A DNA stretch of 64,000 nt from Emiliania huxleyi CCMP1516 (lineage: Eukaryota; Haptophyta; Isochrysidales; Noelaerhabdaceae). The position numbers and the translations under genes were made by a program. Every line of letters starts with the position of its first letter. The first letter of the stretch is position 1. Where the stretch lies: NCBI RefSeq assembly GCF_000372725.1, contig NW_005202427.1, positions 1,028,459 to 1,092,458 of the forward strand, written 5' to 3'. The notes beneath the pieces are model-generated. The model saw only the letters and a list, made by a program, of their open reading frames with translations, was not told the DNA's origin and searched no databases. Positions 9,916 through 20,216 of the stretch are shown here, piece after piece.

Positions 9916-12242
9916 ATGCAAAGGCCGCACTGGCCGCAGCAACAACGCGCTCCGCCATGTGCCAACCACCACGCAATGCACCAGCAGCACCCTCAGTGGC
10001 AGCAGCCGCCGCCGCCGCACGCTCGCGCATACGGCTACAACCAACACGGAGGAGGGTGCCGGGCGATGCCGGGGTATGGGGCGATGCCGCCCAGCTACCA
10101 GCATCCTCCCACGCCGCAGTACCTCGGCTACGGCCAACAGTACGCGGCCGCGCCACACCCGTACGGCCAGAGCCCCGCCGCCGCGCAGCACCATGCGCAG
10201 CATCCGGCCTACGCAGCGCAGCAGTGGAGCGCGTGCTCCGCCGCCGCCGCGGCCGGAGCCGTGGCTATGGCTGCGGCTGTCTCCGGCGCCGGCGCCGGCG
10301 CCGCGTTCGTGCCGCCAGCTGAGATGCAGCCCAAGGAGCAGCGGGCCGCCGCCGAGTTCGATCGGCCAGAGGCGCAGGCGGCAGAGGCGGCGGAGGAGGA
10401 GGCGGCGGAGGAGGCGGCGGAAGAGCAGGAGGCGCCGCGCGAGGAGCTGACCGAGTGGAGCGTGCAGCAGAAGCCGTTCGGGGACGAGGAGCAGGACGAG
10501 GCTGCGGCGGAGGAGGTCACCTCGCGCCGCCCCGCCGACCCGGACGGCACGACTCGCTCGGAGGTTTCTCGGAGCTTTCTCGACGAGCTGCGCGAGCTTC
10601 GCCATGTGAATTAATCAAGTGTTGCTGTATCACTCGGAGGCGCTTCTCGACGAGCTCGAGCGGCTCGGCCTCCTCCGGCCTGGCGAGCTGGTCGACGCGC
10701 TCCTCGAGCGGCTGCCGCGGCTGGTGGGGCGGGGCGGGGGCGGGGGCGGCGCCACGAAGGTGAAGAGCCCGATGAGAAGAACACATCAGCATGCAAGTAC
10801 AGCAGAAGCATGGGTGCTGCGCCCCAGGCGGCGCTCTTCACCTTCGTCACCGGCCTCGGCGCGTGCGGCGATCAGCTCGCCGTACGGTCGGGGGGGGGGA
10901 CGCACGCGCCGCTGCGAGACGACGAGGCCCTCGCCGCCACCCGCTCGCTGCTGCGCTCCGGACGGCCGTCGCTCGTGATCAACGACGCAAAGTTCCTCGA
11001 CTCGCAGTTTGGTGTCGCGGCGCGGAGGCGGCTCGGCTGCGCGGCCGGCGGGCTCTTGCTGGCTCTGGTGGCGGAGGAGGCTTCGGGCGCCGGGGGGGAG
11101 CGAGACAGCGCGCTCCTCCGGCCGCTCGGCGCTCGCACTAGCCCTACAGTGCACGACTCTTTGACGCTCTCTTGACGGTCTCCCCATATCTGACCGTATC
11201 TCACCCCCTCCGGGTGGCTGCATACCACTGTTGTGTCTCGCGTTGCGGGGGGGGGGAGCGGAAGGAGGAAGCTCTTCCCACTCCGCCGTCTCCCGCCGTA
11301 TCCCCCCGGAAGGAGTTGCCCGAGATCAGGCGAGATCAGGCGAGCGGCCCCCCGAGACCTAGGCGTCCTCGAGGTCCTGACCGCGGCCCCGCTGAGCGCC
11401 GCGACGCAGAAGGGCGTGCTCGCCGCCGCCCGCGGCCTGCCCGGCCTCCTCCGGCGCGCGCACGCCTCCTTCAACGCCGCAAAGGAGGCCGCCATCGCAG
11501 CCTCGAAAGACGCCGCTGCCGCCGTCCGCGAGTCTCTCCCGGCGGCGACGGCGTCTCTGGCCACCGCCGCCGCCGCGACGGCGACGCCGGCGCCAGCATC
11601 AGGAAAGGCGGCGGCCGCCGCCGCTGCCGTGGCGGCGTTGAGTGGGCGCGTCGAGGCTGCGGGCCGTTTGGCGTGGCTGGAGCGGCAGTGGGCTGCCGAG
11701 TGGGAGCTGTGGTCGCGCTTGGCCGAGGAGGAGTCGCCGCTGCTCGCGGAGGCGTGGTGGCGGCTGCCGCTGCCTCGTAGGCTGCTGATTGGCAAGGCGG
11801 CCGCACTCCGGCGACGGCACGGGGATGACTGGACCCACCGATTACGAGGGCGCTCCCCCCCCCTCCCCTCCTTCTCAGGCGGCGACGTACCGGCTCGCAC
11901 ACGGGCTGCACTTCGAGGCGAGAGCCCTCCCTCGCTCTAGAGGCGGAGGACACGGCTGCTGAGCCCTCACTCTCTCTCCAGAGGGGAGGACACGACTCTA
12001 GAGGCGGGGGACACGGCTGCTGAAGCGCGGGGAGCGTGACTGCTCTCAGGCGAAGCTGCGGCGGAGGCGCGGCCGGGAGACGGGCTACGCTTTTCTCCGC
12101 GGCGGCGAGGACGCGCAGCTCTACGTCGCCGCGGTCGAGGCGGGAACCCCGCTCGAGGACCCGCCTGTATTTCTTTGTGGCACTCGGGTTTCGTTTCTCA
12201 CAGGCGGGAGTGCCGCTCGAGGAGCTGAGCGCCGCGGGGCGA

Positions 12243-12298
<56 letters not shown>

Positions 12299-12337
12299 AG
12301 GCGGTGGCGGCGGCGGCGGTGGCGGCAATGGCGACAA

Positions 12338-12370
<33 letters not shown>

Positions 12371-13280
12371 TTTTGGTCGCGATCAGGGGCTGCGCGAGGC
12401 GTCCATCGCCGCAAGCTTCAACGAGGCGCTCAAGGACGACGACAGGACGGCCGCGAGCACGGAGGAGGAGCCGCCGCCGCCGAGCAGCGCCGGCGCGCCG
12501 CAGGCGCGCCCACCCGCGCCAGCGGGCGCGGGCGCTGGCACAGCGGACAGCACGAAGTGCAGCATTCTGGCGGACGACGTCCCGCGTGAGGGGTGGACGC
12601 TCGTCGCGGAAGCTGGCCAGCCGTCGTATTACTGGCACGCCGAGTCTGGGCTAACTCGATGGGAGCCGCCCCGCGCCGCGGCGGCGGCACACGCGACGGC
12701 GACAGAGGCGCGAGGTGGCGGCGGCGGCACAGAGGCCGGCGGCAGCACCGACGCGCGCGGCGGGTGGACTCTCGTCGTCGAACTTGGGCAGCACCCGTAC
12801 TACTGGCACGAGGCGAGCGGCGAGGTCCGCTGGGAGAAGCCGGCCACCGCCGCGGCGCCGGCCCCGGCTGATGGTGGCCCCAGGGCCGCTGTCGTGCAGG
12901 GCGGAGGCGCGAGCTTGCCAGACAAGGCGACGCCCCCTCAGCCTTCACAAGAGCCGCTGCCGCCGCCTCAGCAGCTCCTTCCACCGCCACCGCTACGCCC
13001 TCCTCAGCAATTTCTTCCACCACCGCCGCTGCGCCCTCCGCACATGTCGATGCGCCCTTCGCTCTTGCCGCTGCACCCTCCGCAAATGCCGCCGCGCCCT
13101 CCGATGCGACCCATGCCCGGCCCGCCTTTTCGACCAGTCCCCGCCCCGCCCATGCGACCGATGCCCGGTGGCTTGCCCTTGCGCCCGATGCAGTACTTGC
13201 CTCTGCCTCCAGCGCCCAAGCGCCAGCGGCTCCCGCCGCCGCCGCCTCCACCGTTTCGAGCGGGTCCACATCTGCCCTGA
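9916..13280 (+). CDS. WW-domain protein with Q/P-rich N-terminus, several exons
   Basis: Exon 9916-10563 encodes a Gln/His/Pro/Tyr-rich region and then Ala/Glu runs. Intron 10564-10639 (76 nt) restores frame and joins TTRSE to ALLDELERLGLLRPGELV. Further blocks are about 10640-10761, 10820-11130, 11340-11850, 11876-11935, 12050-12160 and 12205-13280. The last exon has a long Gly run (12241-12325), two WW domains (GWTLVAEAGQPSYYWHAESG near 12589-12670 and GWTLVVELGQHPYYWHEASG near 12760-12835), and a Pro-rich tail with repeated RPMPG that could bind WW or SH3 partners. Paired WW domains with Pro-rich tails are typical of splicing or formin-binding adaptors. Joining everything from 9916 on is inference; the front part could be a separate gene. 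The middle Ala-rich helical part is unfamiliar. Confidence 0.55.
10752..10850 (+). other. Inverted repeat spanning an intron
   Basis: ACGAAGGTGAAGAG at about 10755-10768 is the exact reverse complement of CTCTTCACCTTCGT at about 10830-10843. The arms overlap the probable donor (GAAG|GTGAAG) and the first codons of the next exon (LFTFV). An RNA hairpin would bring the two splice sites together. Confidence 0.7.
11935..12035 (+). repeat. Intronic tandem repeat in the WW gene
   Basis: Units of CTCTAGAGGCGGRGGACACG followed by GCTGCTGA recur three times, one of them diverged, between two coding blocks. Confidence 0.6.
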
Positions 13281-13444
13281 AAGGCGGCGGGCTGTCGCCC
13301 CGCGCACGGCGGCTCTTTAGACAGCTGACCGGGCCGCCCCGCGTACTGCTGAGCTCTCGCTCTTGATAGCATTGATGAGATTAGACCGCGCGGAGGGCTG
13401 TGGAACGACAAAAAGCAAGCGTTTTTAAAAAAGCAAGCGTGCTT

Positions 13445-14404
13445 TTAGCCCCAACCACTATCTCCACAAACGCCCTCCCTCCCTGGGCGCCGCCACCAGG
13501 ACTTGAGGACCAGCTTCTTGGGGGTCACGTGCAGGCCGTTGTGAAAGACGAGCATTTCGGCTCCGCACCGGCCGAGTGGCTGCAGGTCCTCGGGGAAGCC
13601 GTCGGGCAGCAGCGCCTCGATAAACTCCGTCTCCCCTCCTCGGTTTGTCCACCCCGTCGCATAGCCCGGGCGGTGCGGCCGGCCTCGGTACGGCCAGAGC
13701 GGGCCCGCTCGAGCGTGAATCAGCGCCGCGTCGAACGCGAAACCGCCCATGTCGATGCAAAAGTAACGGCCGCCGAGTTGCAGGGCCGTCCAGCTGCTGC
13801 CGCACCACGACGCTCGCAGCTCATGGAGGCGGCCGTCCAGGTCGTAGATCGGCCCCTCGAGCACCGCCGGATTGATGCGGCCCTCGGAAATCTGCACGGC
13901 GAGGACGCCGACCCGGCCAGCGGAGAGCGAGCGCAGCGCGGGCCATAGCCTCCGGTCGTACTGGTTATCATCGTCCATCTGGTAGACGACCCCGTGCAGC
14001 CGCTTCTCGCGGATCAGCTCGAGAGCGGCGGCGCGCTGCAAGTTGCCTCCCGCCCGCGATGGGCCGACGGCGAGGTGGAAGTAGGCTAGGCCGCTCGAGG
14101 CGAGGACGGCGGAAGCCGCGGCCGATGCGTTTGCCGCGTCCTCCACGACGATCCAGAGGGCCTCCGCCTCCCCGGCGAGGACGGACGCGCATAGAGACAG
14201 CTTGGCGGCCTGCGCCGAGTGCGGGTAGGTAGCAGTCACGACGATGAGCCGCGGCGAGCCGGCGTGCCACCCGCAAGCGGAAGGAGCGGCAAACGGTGGT
14301 GCGCCGCCTCTGCGCCAACGCCGACGCCACTCGCACAGCTTGGGTTTGGATGCGCCGCTGCAGTCGATGCCTTTTTGCGGGCTGCGAGAGGGCTCGGGCG
14401 GCAC
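13445..14404 (-). CDS. GT43 glycosyltransferase (glucuronyltransferase-like)
   Basis: A single uninterrupted frame of about 319 residues. RLIVVTATYPHSAQAAKLSL matches the GT43 start strand, LWIVVEDA follows, and YQMDDDNQYDRRLW contains the DxD metal-binding motif. FCIDMGGFAFD, GGETEFIEALL (with the expected catalytic Glu) and MLVFHN complete the fold. Family members transfer glucuronic acid or xylose to galactose or xylan ends in the Golgi. The first 50 residues are basic and lack an obvious membrane anchor, so either the true start is in an upstream exon or the anchor is missing. The gene converges on the WW gene, with about 160 bp between stops. Donor and acceptor sugars cannot be read from sequence. 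Confidence 0.75.
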   Translation of the reverse strand: MPPEPSRSPQKGIDCSGASKPKLCEWRRRWRRGGAPPFAAPSACGWHAGSPRLIVVTATYPHSAQAAKLSLCASVLAGEAEALWIVVEDAANASAAASAVLASSGLAYFHLAVGPSRAGGNLQRAAALELIREKRLHGVVYQMDDDNQYDRRLWPALRSLSAGRVGVLAVQISEGRINPAVLEGPIYDLDGRLHELRASWCGSSWTALQLGGRYFCIDMGGFAFDAALIHARAGPLWPYRGRPHRPGYATGWTNRGGETEFIEALLPDGFPEDLQPLGRCGAEMLVFHNGLHVTPKKLVLKSWWRRPGREGVCGDSGWG

Positions 14405-15104
14405 GGCCGCCTTCCCGCTGCTGGCGTCGGGCGGCGCGGGTGCAAAGCATGTGCGACCGATTGGCGGTCATGCCAGAAGCTCTGCCAAACACGCCTGCCG
14501 CACCGAGCAGTATTTGATGCATCTACAGCGCGACCGTCGAAGGCGAACGCCGGGGGATCTTCCACTACGTTCTACGTACACATGCCGCCCTGGATGCTCG
14601 CTTCTCAGCCGCTCTGTCCAAGTGCGGTAGAACTCTGAATGGTTCTCATGCTGACAGCGGAGGTGTCGAGGGCAGTCACCCGGAGCAAGCGCAAAGAATA
14701 GATCAAGCCGGCTGCGAAGATGCGGTCGAGCTCTGCCAGGGAATTTAGCGATTGCACCTGCCGTACCACTGGGCTGCTGTATCCTCGGGCATGGCCCACA
14801 TAACACACACCAGCTCTGCCCAGCGTTCGGTTCATGTCGGCGTTCTCTCGCGTAGAATTCCTGATGCAGGATCTGAACTGTATCGTCGTCGTCGTCTCTA
14901 GCCAGTCACTCAAACTCTCAGCGCTGCTCTCAATCCTAGCCCGGTAGAAAAGAAGGTTGGGGGGAAGTTTCTGCGCACTGGACGTATTTTCTTCTCATAA
15001 CAAGGCTGTGAAAACCGAAACTCAAACTTATCAGATCCGCTTCCTTCTTCGGCCGCCTGTTTTGTGGCGCTTCGCGTCCGATAAGACGAGCACGGCGTGC
15101 GCGC
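14405..15104. other. Spacer without a recognised gene
   Basis: Minus-strand frames at 14605-14913 and 14468-14806 have fairly balanced composition (for example VCYVGHARGYSSPVVRQVQS) but no family match. They could be upstream exons of the GT43 gene. Otherwise nothing is seen. Confidence 0.4.
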
Positions 15105-15785
15105 ATGTCCGCGTTAGCGGGCAGGCAGTCCCTCGGTGCGTCGGACGGGGACAACAAAGATGAAAACAACGAGGAGCTGCTCTATGCGACAACGACTTTG
15201 CCGCGGGAGGGCGACGTGAAGTGGCTGGTCGACCGCGGTGCCACGCAAGAGCGAGCAATTGCCTTACTTAGCCAGCACGGCTCACTCCTTGCTGCAATCC
15301 AAGCCGTGCTGAATGCTACGCCGAACGAAGCTTCGGACGACTTGGCGCTTGCAGCGGCTGTGGCGGGCAGCTTTCCAACCGATATCAGGAGAATGGTAAG
15401 GCAGTTGGGCAGTTCGTTGAAGGGGCAGGCGGAGAAGGCCGCGGTTGGTCTGGCCACGCTCGCGCGCGACAAACCCGGAAGCCGTCGCGCGATTGCGCGA
15501 GCCCTCGATGTGCTCGACCCGTGTCGCTCAAACGGCCTGGTTTTGAAGTTGGCTCCGGAGAATACTCCGGTGAGTCGTAGAAACGTCAAGTCGGCAGAGC
15601 TGGTAGCCGAGCTCCGGGCGCTCCTTCAGAGCCTCAACGAGGTGCCAGCTGCAGAAGACGAGGAGTTGGTCGTCTACTGCGAGGCCTTTTGTGAAGAGAC
15701 GAACGCAGCAAACGGCGACGCTTCGCTTTCCGCGAAGATGAAGGGCCCCGGCCTCCTGCGTAGCTGGACTGGCCTGCTTGGATGA
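15105..15785 (+). CDS. Small intronless protein with a UBA-like helix pair
   Basis: A 226-residue ORF of even composition, unlike the Ala/Gly-rich shadow frames around it. Residues about 40-70 (WLVDRGATQERAIALLSQHG, then LLAAIQAVLN) resemble a ubiquitin-associated or related three-helix fold. The rest is predicted helical with charged stretches (SAELVAELRALLQSL). There is no signal peptide or membrane segment. The family is not recognised, and the UBA resemblance is weak because the usual Met-Gly-Phe loop is absent. Confidence 0.6.
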   Translation: MSALAGRQSLGASDGDNKDENNEELLYATTTLPREGDVKWLVDRGATQERAIALLSQHGSLLAAIQAVLNATPNEASDDLALAAAVAGSFPTDIRRMVRQLGSSLKGQAEKAAVGLATLARDKPGSRRAIARALDVLDPCRSNGLVLKLAPENTPVSRRNVKSAELVAELRALLQSLNEVPAAEDEELVVYCEAFCEETNAANGDASLSAKMKGPGLLRSWTGLLG

Positions 15786-16538
15786 GCGCATCGGCTCCTC
15801 GCTCGAGATCTGCATTGACAATGATGGCGGCCACTCTCGATCCATGGATGCGCTGTCCGCAAATATATTAGGGCGGGCGCGTTTGGCTACGTTTTGCGTT
15901 TTGCGAATTGATTGAAACTAGGTTTAACGCTCTTCCGGTATACCGGAAGAGAGCGAACCCGTCCGGCCGCCAGTGGCCTCCACTTCGCCCCCTGGCCGTG
16001 TTCTGAAATGTTTGTCAGCTGATTGTCAGCCGATTGTCAGCCGTTTGTCTGAAAAGCGGCGGTCTAGACCGCCGGCAGCGTCACGCCCGCGGCGGCCGCC
16101 GTGCCCACCTCCGCCTCGACCTCCCCGGCGACGGCCCAGAGCGACACGTCCGGCCAGCGCGTCCGCAGTACTGCCAGCACCTTGAGTCGAGGACGCGCGT
16201 TATCAGCCCCGTGTGCAGAGTGGAGGAGTCCGGAGGGGCGGAGGGGCGGCCGGCACCTTCGGGCCCGCCACCCGGTCCACCCGCCGCGCGACCGGCGCGG
16301 GCAAGTCTGCGTATCGCATCCACACCGTCCAGCCGGCCTCCTGCTGCGCCTGCGCGGGGCCGCGTGGAGACCAGCTCAATCGACGGCTCAAGGCCCTGCC
16401 CCTTGGTCCGTGGCCTGTTTGGTGGGAAGGCGAGGGCAGACACCGGGCGGGGAGACCGCTCGTCCGCATCTCTACTGTCTCGCGTCTGCTGCCTATGTGT
16501 GTATCGGATAGTATATCGGAGGGGCGAATCCAACACTT
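15786..16538. other. Intergenic sequence with short repeats and a perfect palindrome
   Basis: Contains three GATTGTCAGC-like units (about 16013-16047) and the palindrome listed separately. ORFs here are out-of-frame Pro/Arg-rich artefacts. Confidence 0.5.
15930..15951. promoter_or_regulatory. Perfect 22-bp palindrome
   Basis: The half-site CTCTTCCGGTA is followed directly by its reverse complement TACCGGAAGAG, with no spacer. It lies about 145 bp downstream of the 15785 stop. It could be a dimeric protein-binding site or an RNA hairpin near the 3' end. The function is not shown. Confidence 0.4.
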
Positions 16539-19500
16539 CTAGCGGCCGTAGATGAAGATAGGCTGCTGCACCTGGCCGCAGAACTTGCAAGCGGCGGCGG
16601 CGGGCGCGGGGTTCTCGCCGAAGCACATCGTCTTGAAGCGCGAGTTGTAGCAGCTCGCACAGCGCCACGCCTAGGGAAGTGTCTAGGAAGTGTCTAGGAA
16701 GTGTCTAGGAAGTGTCTAGAGCAGCTCGCACAGCGCCACGCCTCCCCCGCCGCCGGAGGAGTGAGTCGACATCATCCGCCGAGCTACGCCGAGGTTCGAC
16801 GAGACTCGACGAGAAGGTTCGCCGAGTTCGCCGAGATTCGCCGAGATTCGCCCAGCTCCGCCGAGGTCCGCCGAGAGGCTGCACCTCCCCCGCCGCCGGA
16901 GGAGGGCCCTGCGGCAGCAGCGTCGGCGGAGGCGCGTCGGGCGGCCGAGGGGCCGAGGCGACGTCCTCTTCCGCCACCGCCTGGCGGGAGGAGGGGGGCG
17001 GGCTGGGGCGGGGAGGGGGTGGGGGGGGGTGGGTGGTGGGGGTGGTGGGTGGTGGGAGGGGAGCTGCAGCCGGGCGAGGGGCCTCGTCTCCTCTCCCCTC
17101 CCCTCTAGAGCTGCGCGTCTTCTCTTTTGCCCCCCGCCGCAGGAGGAGGACCCGTCGTCGCGGCGGAGAGCAAGAAATGAGCAGACAGGACTGCAGGCGC
17201 GCTCCCGGTACTCATTCTTGGCTCTCATCAGCAGGGAGTACTCATCAGCAGGCAATACTACAGCCATCGCACACCTTCGTCACGAGGGAGAGCTCGTACC
17301 GGTGCTCGCGCCACGCCGCCGGCAGGGAGGCCTTGTCCTCCTTGGCTGCCTGCACCGCCGGGAGGAGTGCGGCGGAGTAGCCTCAGCGCTGCCTCCCTCT
17401 GCCAGCTCGGCCTCCCTCCTCCTCCAAAGCCGCGCGCATCTCGTGCCACATCTCCGCCCGCATCTCCGCCCGCATCTCGGCTCTACCTCGGCCTGCACGA
17501 CCGACTCGACCTCCCCCACACTCAGTCGCCAGTGCGATGGCGTGAGCGACGGAGGCGCCGGGGCGGCGGGAGCGAGTGCATCGCCCACCCCGCGCAGGCG
17601 CAACCACCGCAGCCCGCGCGCCGGCGGCAGCCCGTTCCTAGTGAGCAGGCCACGGCCTGGTCGATCCAATCATCCACAGCAGACCCCGCCGCCCGCGGGC
17701 AGCGCAATGCCAGAGCGCGAGATCGACCGCCCCTTGCGTGACGGGCGGCGGCGGGGCGGCCTGCAGCTCCGCCGTCGCCGCCTCCACCGCCTCCGCCGCG
17801 GCGGAGTTCGCGTCTCCTCCGCTTCCTCCGCCGCGCGCAGACGCGAAGAGCGCCCTGACGCGGGCCTGAGGGGGCGAGCGAGAGGACGGGTACGGCCCCG
17901 CCCCACCGAAGTCTGAGGAGCAACTACGGGTGGTTGAAGACCGGCCGAATGAGCACTGCACCGCTCCACACTGGCGCGAGGGGCGACGCGCGCCTCGAAG
18001 CGCTCTTTGGCCGGCAGCGGGACCCAGGCCACGGTGAAATGGTCCCCGCCGTGCAGCACGTACACGGGCAGCGGAGGAGACTTGAGCGGGTCGGCGAGGG
18101 GGACGCCTGAGGGAATGGAGCAAACAGAGGGCTGGGTGTTGTCACGACGTCACGCACGACTCGAGCGGCTCCGCGAGGGCGGCCGCCCGTCTCGAGCTCG
18201 TCGCGGGAGAGGAGGCCGAAGGGCGAGGGCTCGCGCCATGTCACCTGCCGGGGACATGTGTCAGGGAGGTGTCAGGGGGGTGTCAGGGGGGTGTCAGGGA
18301 CGTGTCAGGGAGGTGTCAGGGAGGTGTCAGGGAGGTGTCAGGGAGGTGTCCAGAGGGCCGGCCGGGCGGGGGCGCCAGTCCCGCGTTGCTTCTTCTCGCG
18401 TGTGGGCGACCGAGTGTGGCTCGCTATGGGGGAGATATGGGGGAGATATGGGGAGATGTGGGCGAACGAGTGTGGCCCTTTGCGCGACCGGCCACGCACC
18501 AAGCCACGCAGCAGCAGGGGGAGAGGATCTGGCACGCAGAGCCGCCGCCGCCCACACCGCTACCCGCATCGCCGCTACGACGTCGCTACGCCGTCGCTAC
18601 GCCGTCGCTATGCCGCCGCTACGCCACCACCGCCACCACCACCACCGCCGCCACCGCGACTGCCACACTGCCACCGCCACTGCTATCGCCACCGCCACCG
18701 CCGCCACCGCCACCGCTACCCGCCGCCACCCGCCGCCACCCGCCGCCACCCGCCTGCCGCGTCTGGGGCGGTGTCACCTTGGCGCCGTCCTGGCCGTAGG
18801 CGCCGACGTTGCCGCGCGCCCGCCCCGCCATGAGGAGAGTCATCAGCTCGGTGCCTGCAGGGGGAGATTCGGGGAGATATGGGGGAGAGTCATCAGCTCG
18901 GTGCCTGCAGGCCGGACATGTCCGAGAAGGCGGGTCCGAGAGACAGGTCCGAGAAGGCTCATGAGGCGCGCGCGCTCCTCCGGTCTCGGCCAGAGGCTCG
19001 GCTAGGGCCAGTCTCGGCCAGTCTCGGCCAGTCTCGGTCAGGCTCGGCTCGGCTCGGCCAGGCTCGGCTCGTCTCGGCCATCGCCTCGTCTCGGCTATGA
19101 GTGTGCCGCAGAGAGCGTGCGGCCCGGCGATCAGAGGTCCGCTGCCGTTGTCGAGCGCCACATCCGCCCTCACCGCCTCGACGCCTCGCGTCAGCACGCA
19201 CGCGTAGCAGAGCAGCACGACGCCGCCCTTCTGCCGCAGCGCCGGCATCAGGGGCGCGAGATTGGCGGCGACGGAGGCGGCGCCATCCGCCGCGAACGAC
19301 TCTGTCACGATCGGGCCGCCGACGGCGCCTTCCCACCGCGCGAGCACCACCTCCTGCGCGACCGACTCCTTTGCACCCGCGGGCGCGTCGGCGGAGGCGC
19401 AGCGCCAGAGGATGGCTGCGAGGGCGGCGCGGAGGTCTGCCTCCGTCGCCGCCGCCGAAGGAGGAGGGCACCCCTTCTGCGCGAGGAGCTCGGCGTTGAC

Positions 19501-19821
19501 CGCCGCGAGGACGCCGCACGGACCGTTCTTGCCCTGCAGCAGGCCGCAACGGCTCTCGGGCGCTGCGGAGAACTCGAAGCCCTGCTCGATCCATGGCGGT
19601 GGCGCCGCCTCGGAGCCGAAGAGCGCGGCGTGCGCCGGAGTGCCGGCGTGCGCGGTGCCGCCGCCGCCGCCGCCGCCGCCAGCAGCGACGGCTGCCGGCT
19701 CGCCTTCGGCCATGCTGAAGAACAACTGCACGGCCATCTCAACGTCACCGCCGGCCATCTCGAGGTAGCTGGCCGCCTGGGCGGGGTCGAGGCCCGTGAT
19801 GGCGGCCACCGAGTCCGCCAT
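16539..19821 (-). CDS. MINDY-type deubiquitinase with N-terminal UBA-like domain and C-terminal zinc ribbon
   Basis: Start MADSVAAITGLDP at 19821. Residues 1-40 form a UBA-like domain (TGLDPAQAASYLEMAGGDVE), followed by a Gly run. QGKNGPCGVLAAVNAELL holds the catalytic Cys seen in the MINDY-3/4 group. The strand near 19115-19175 (ALDNGSGPLIAGPHALCGT) and an exon with GTELMTLLMAGRARGNVGAY (about 18780-18854) are also typical. Exon 18150-18250 reads FGLLSRDELETGGRP, and 17930-18110 reads YVLHGGDHFTVAWVPL, whose His would be catalytic. Blocks 16742-17260 are less certain. The last exon, 16539-16670, has two CxxC pairs (RCASCYN and CKFCGQ) and ends IFIYGR. Such enzymes cleave Lys48-linked polyubiquitin. 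Introns carry CTGACACC and GATATGGGG repeats. The 5' leader is shared with the AP2 genes. Confidence 0.7.
16671..16741 (-). repeat. Duplication-flanked GC-AG intron with CTAGACACTTC filler
   Basis: GCGTGGCGCTGTGCGAGCTG is present on both sides of a run of about four CTAGACACTTC units. Splicing AG|GC to TAG|GC removes exactly one copy plus the filler (71 nt). Confidence 0.8.
18256..18352 (-). repeat. Intronic GTGTCAGGGAG tandem repeat
   Basis: About eight units of GTGTCAGGGRG on the plus strand, read as CTYCCTGACAC in the transcript. Located in an intron of the MINDY gene, between the exon near 18150-18250 and the exon near 18780. Confidence 0.85.
18972..19105 (-). repeat. Intronic CTCGGCCAGT tandem repeat
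   Basis: Repeated TCTCGGCCAG and CTCGGCTCGG units in the first intron of the MINDY gene, after the exon ending CGTLIA. Confidence 0.8.
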
Positions 19822-19828
19822 ACACACC

Positions 19829-20216
19829 CTGCAGTGCGAACCTTTCGCCCGCTCGCGGCGTTGTGTCCCCGGTTTTTCTTTTTTGCTCCTTCGACCTTCC
19901 GGCCTCCGGGCTGGTCTTTTCGGACACGAGTCGTCGGTCCAGTTGTACAACTTATCCAAAACACACCCCCTAGATCTTATTGGTGTCGATGCTCGGTATA
20001 CGGTATGCCGTACACCTTCGACGTACACCTGCTACTTCCAGTATTGATTGTACAAACGACCTCCCGTCGAGAGGTTCCGCACGGTGGTCGGACAGTAGAC
20101 CTTCCGCAACATGCTCGCGCATCCCGGTCGGTGCACCCTAAGCACTCGAAACGTACTGGGACAGAGCTCCTGTCGGGACCCGACCCTGATCCCTGAGCTC
20201 CTAGCGGCGGGCTCGC
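19829..20216 (-). promoter_or_regulatory. Shared 5' leader/promoter, copy 1 (MINDY gene)
   Basis: From CTGCAG at 19829 outward the sequence is nearly identical to 23184-23571. It contains TTTTTCTTTTTTGCTCC (reverse-oriented, so A/G-rich in the transcript), a stretch with TTATCCAAAACACACCCCC, and the 3' flank of an AP2 gene. It begins 8 bp upstream of the MINDY start codon. It therefore acts as leader for MINDY and as the 3' spacer of AP2 gene A. Confidence 0.75.

Noticed and set aside
12241..12330. Long Arg, Ala and Pro runs on the opposite strand and other frames
   Set aside because: They come from the GGC repeat that encodes the Gly run of the WW protein. The WW domains fix the coding frame.
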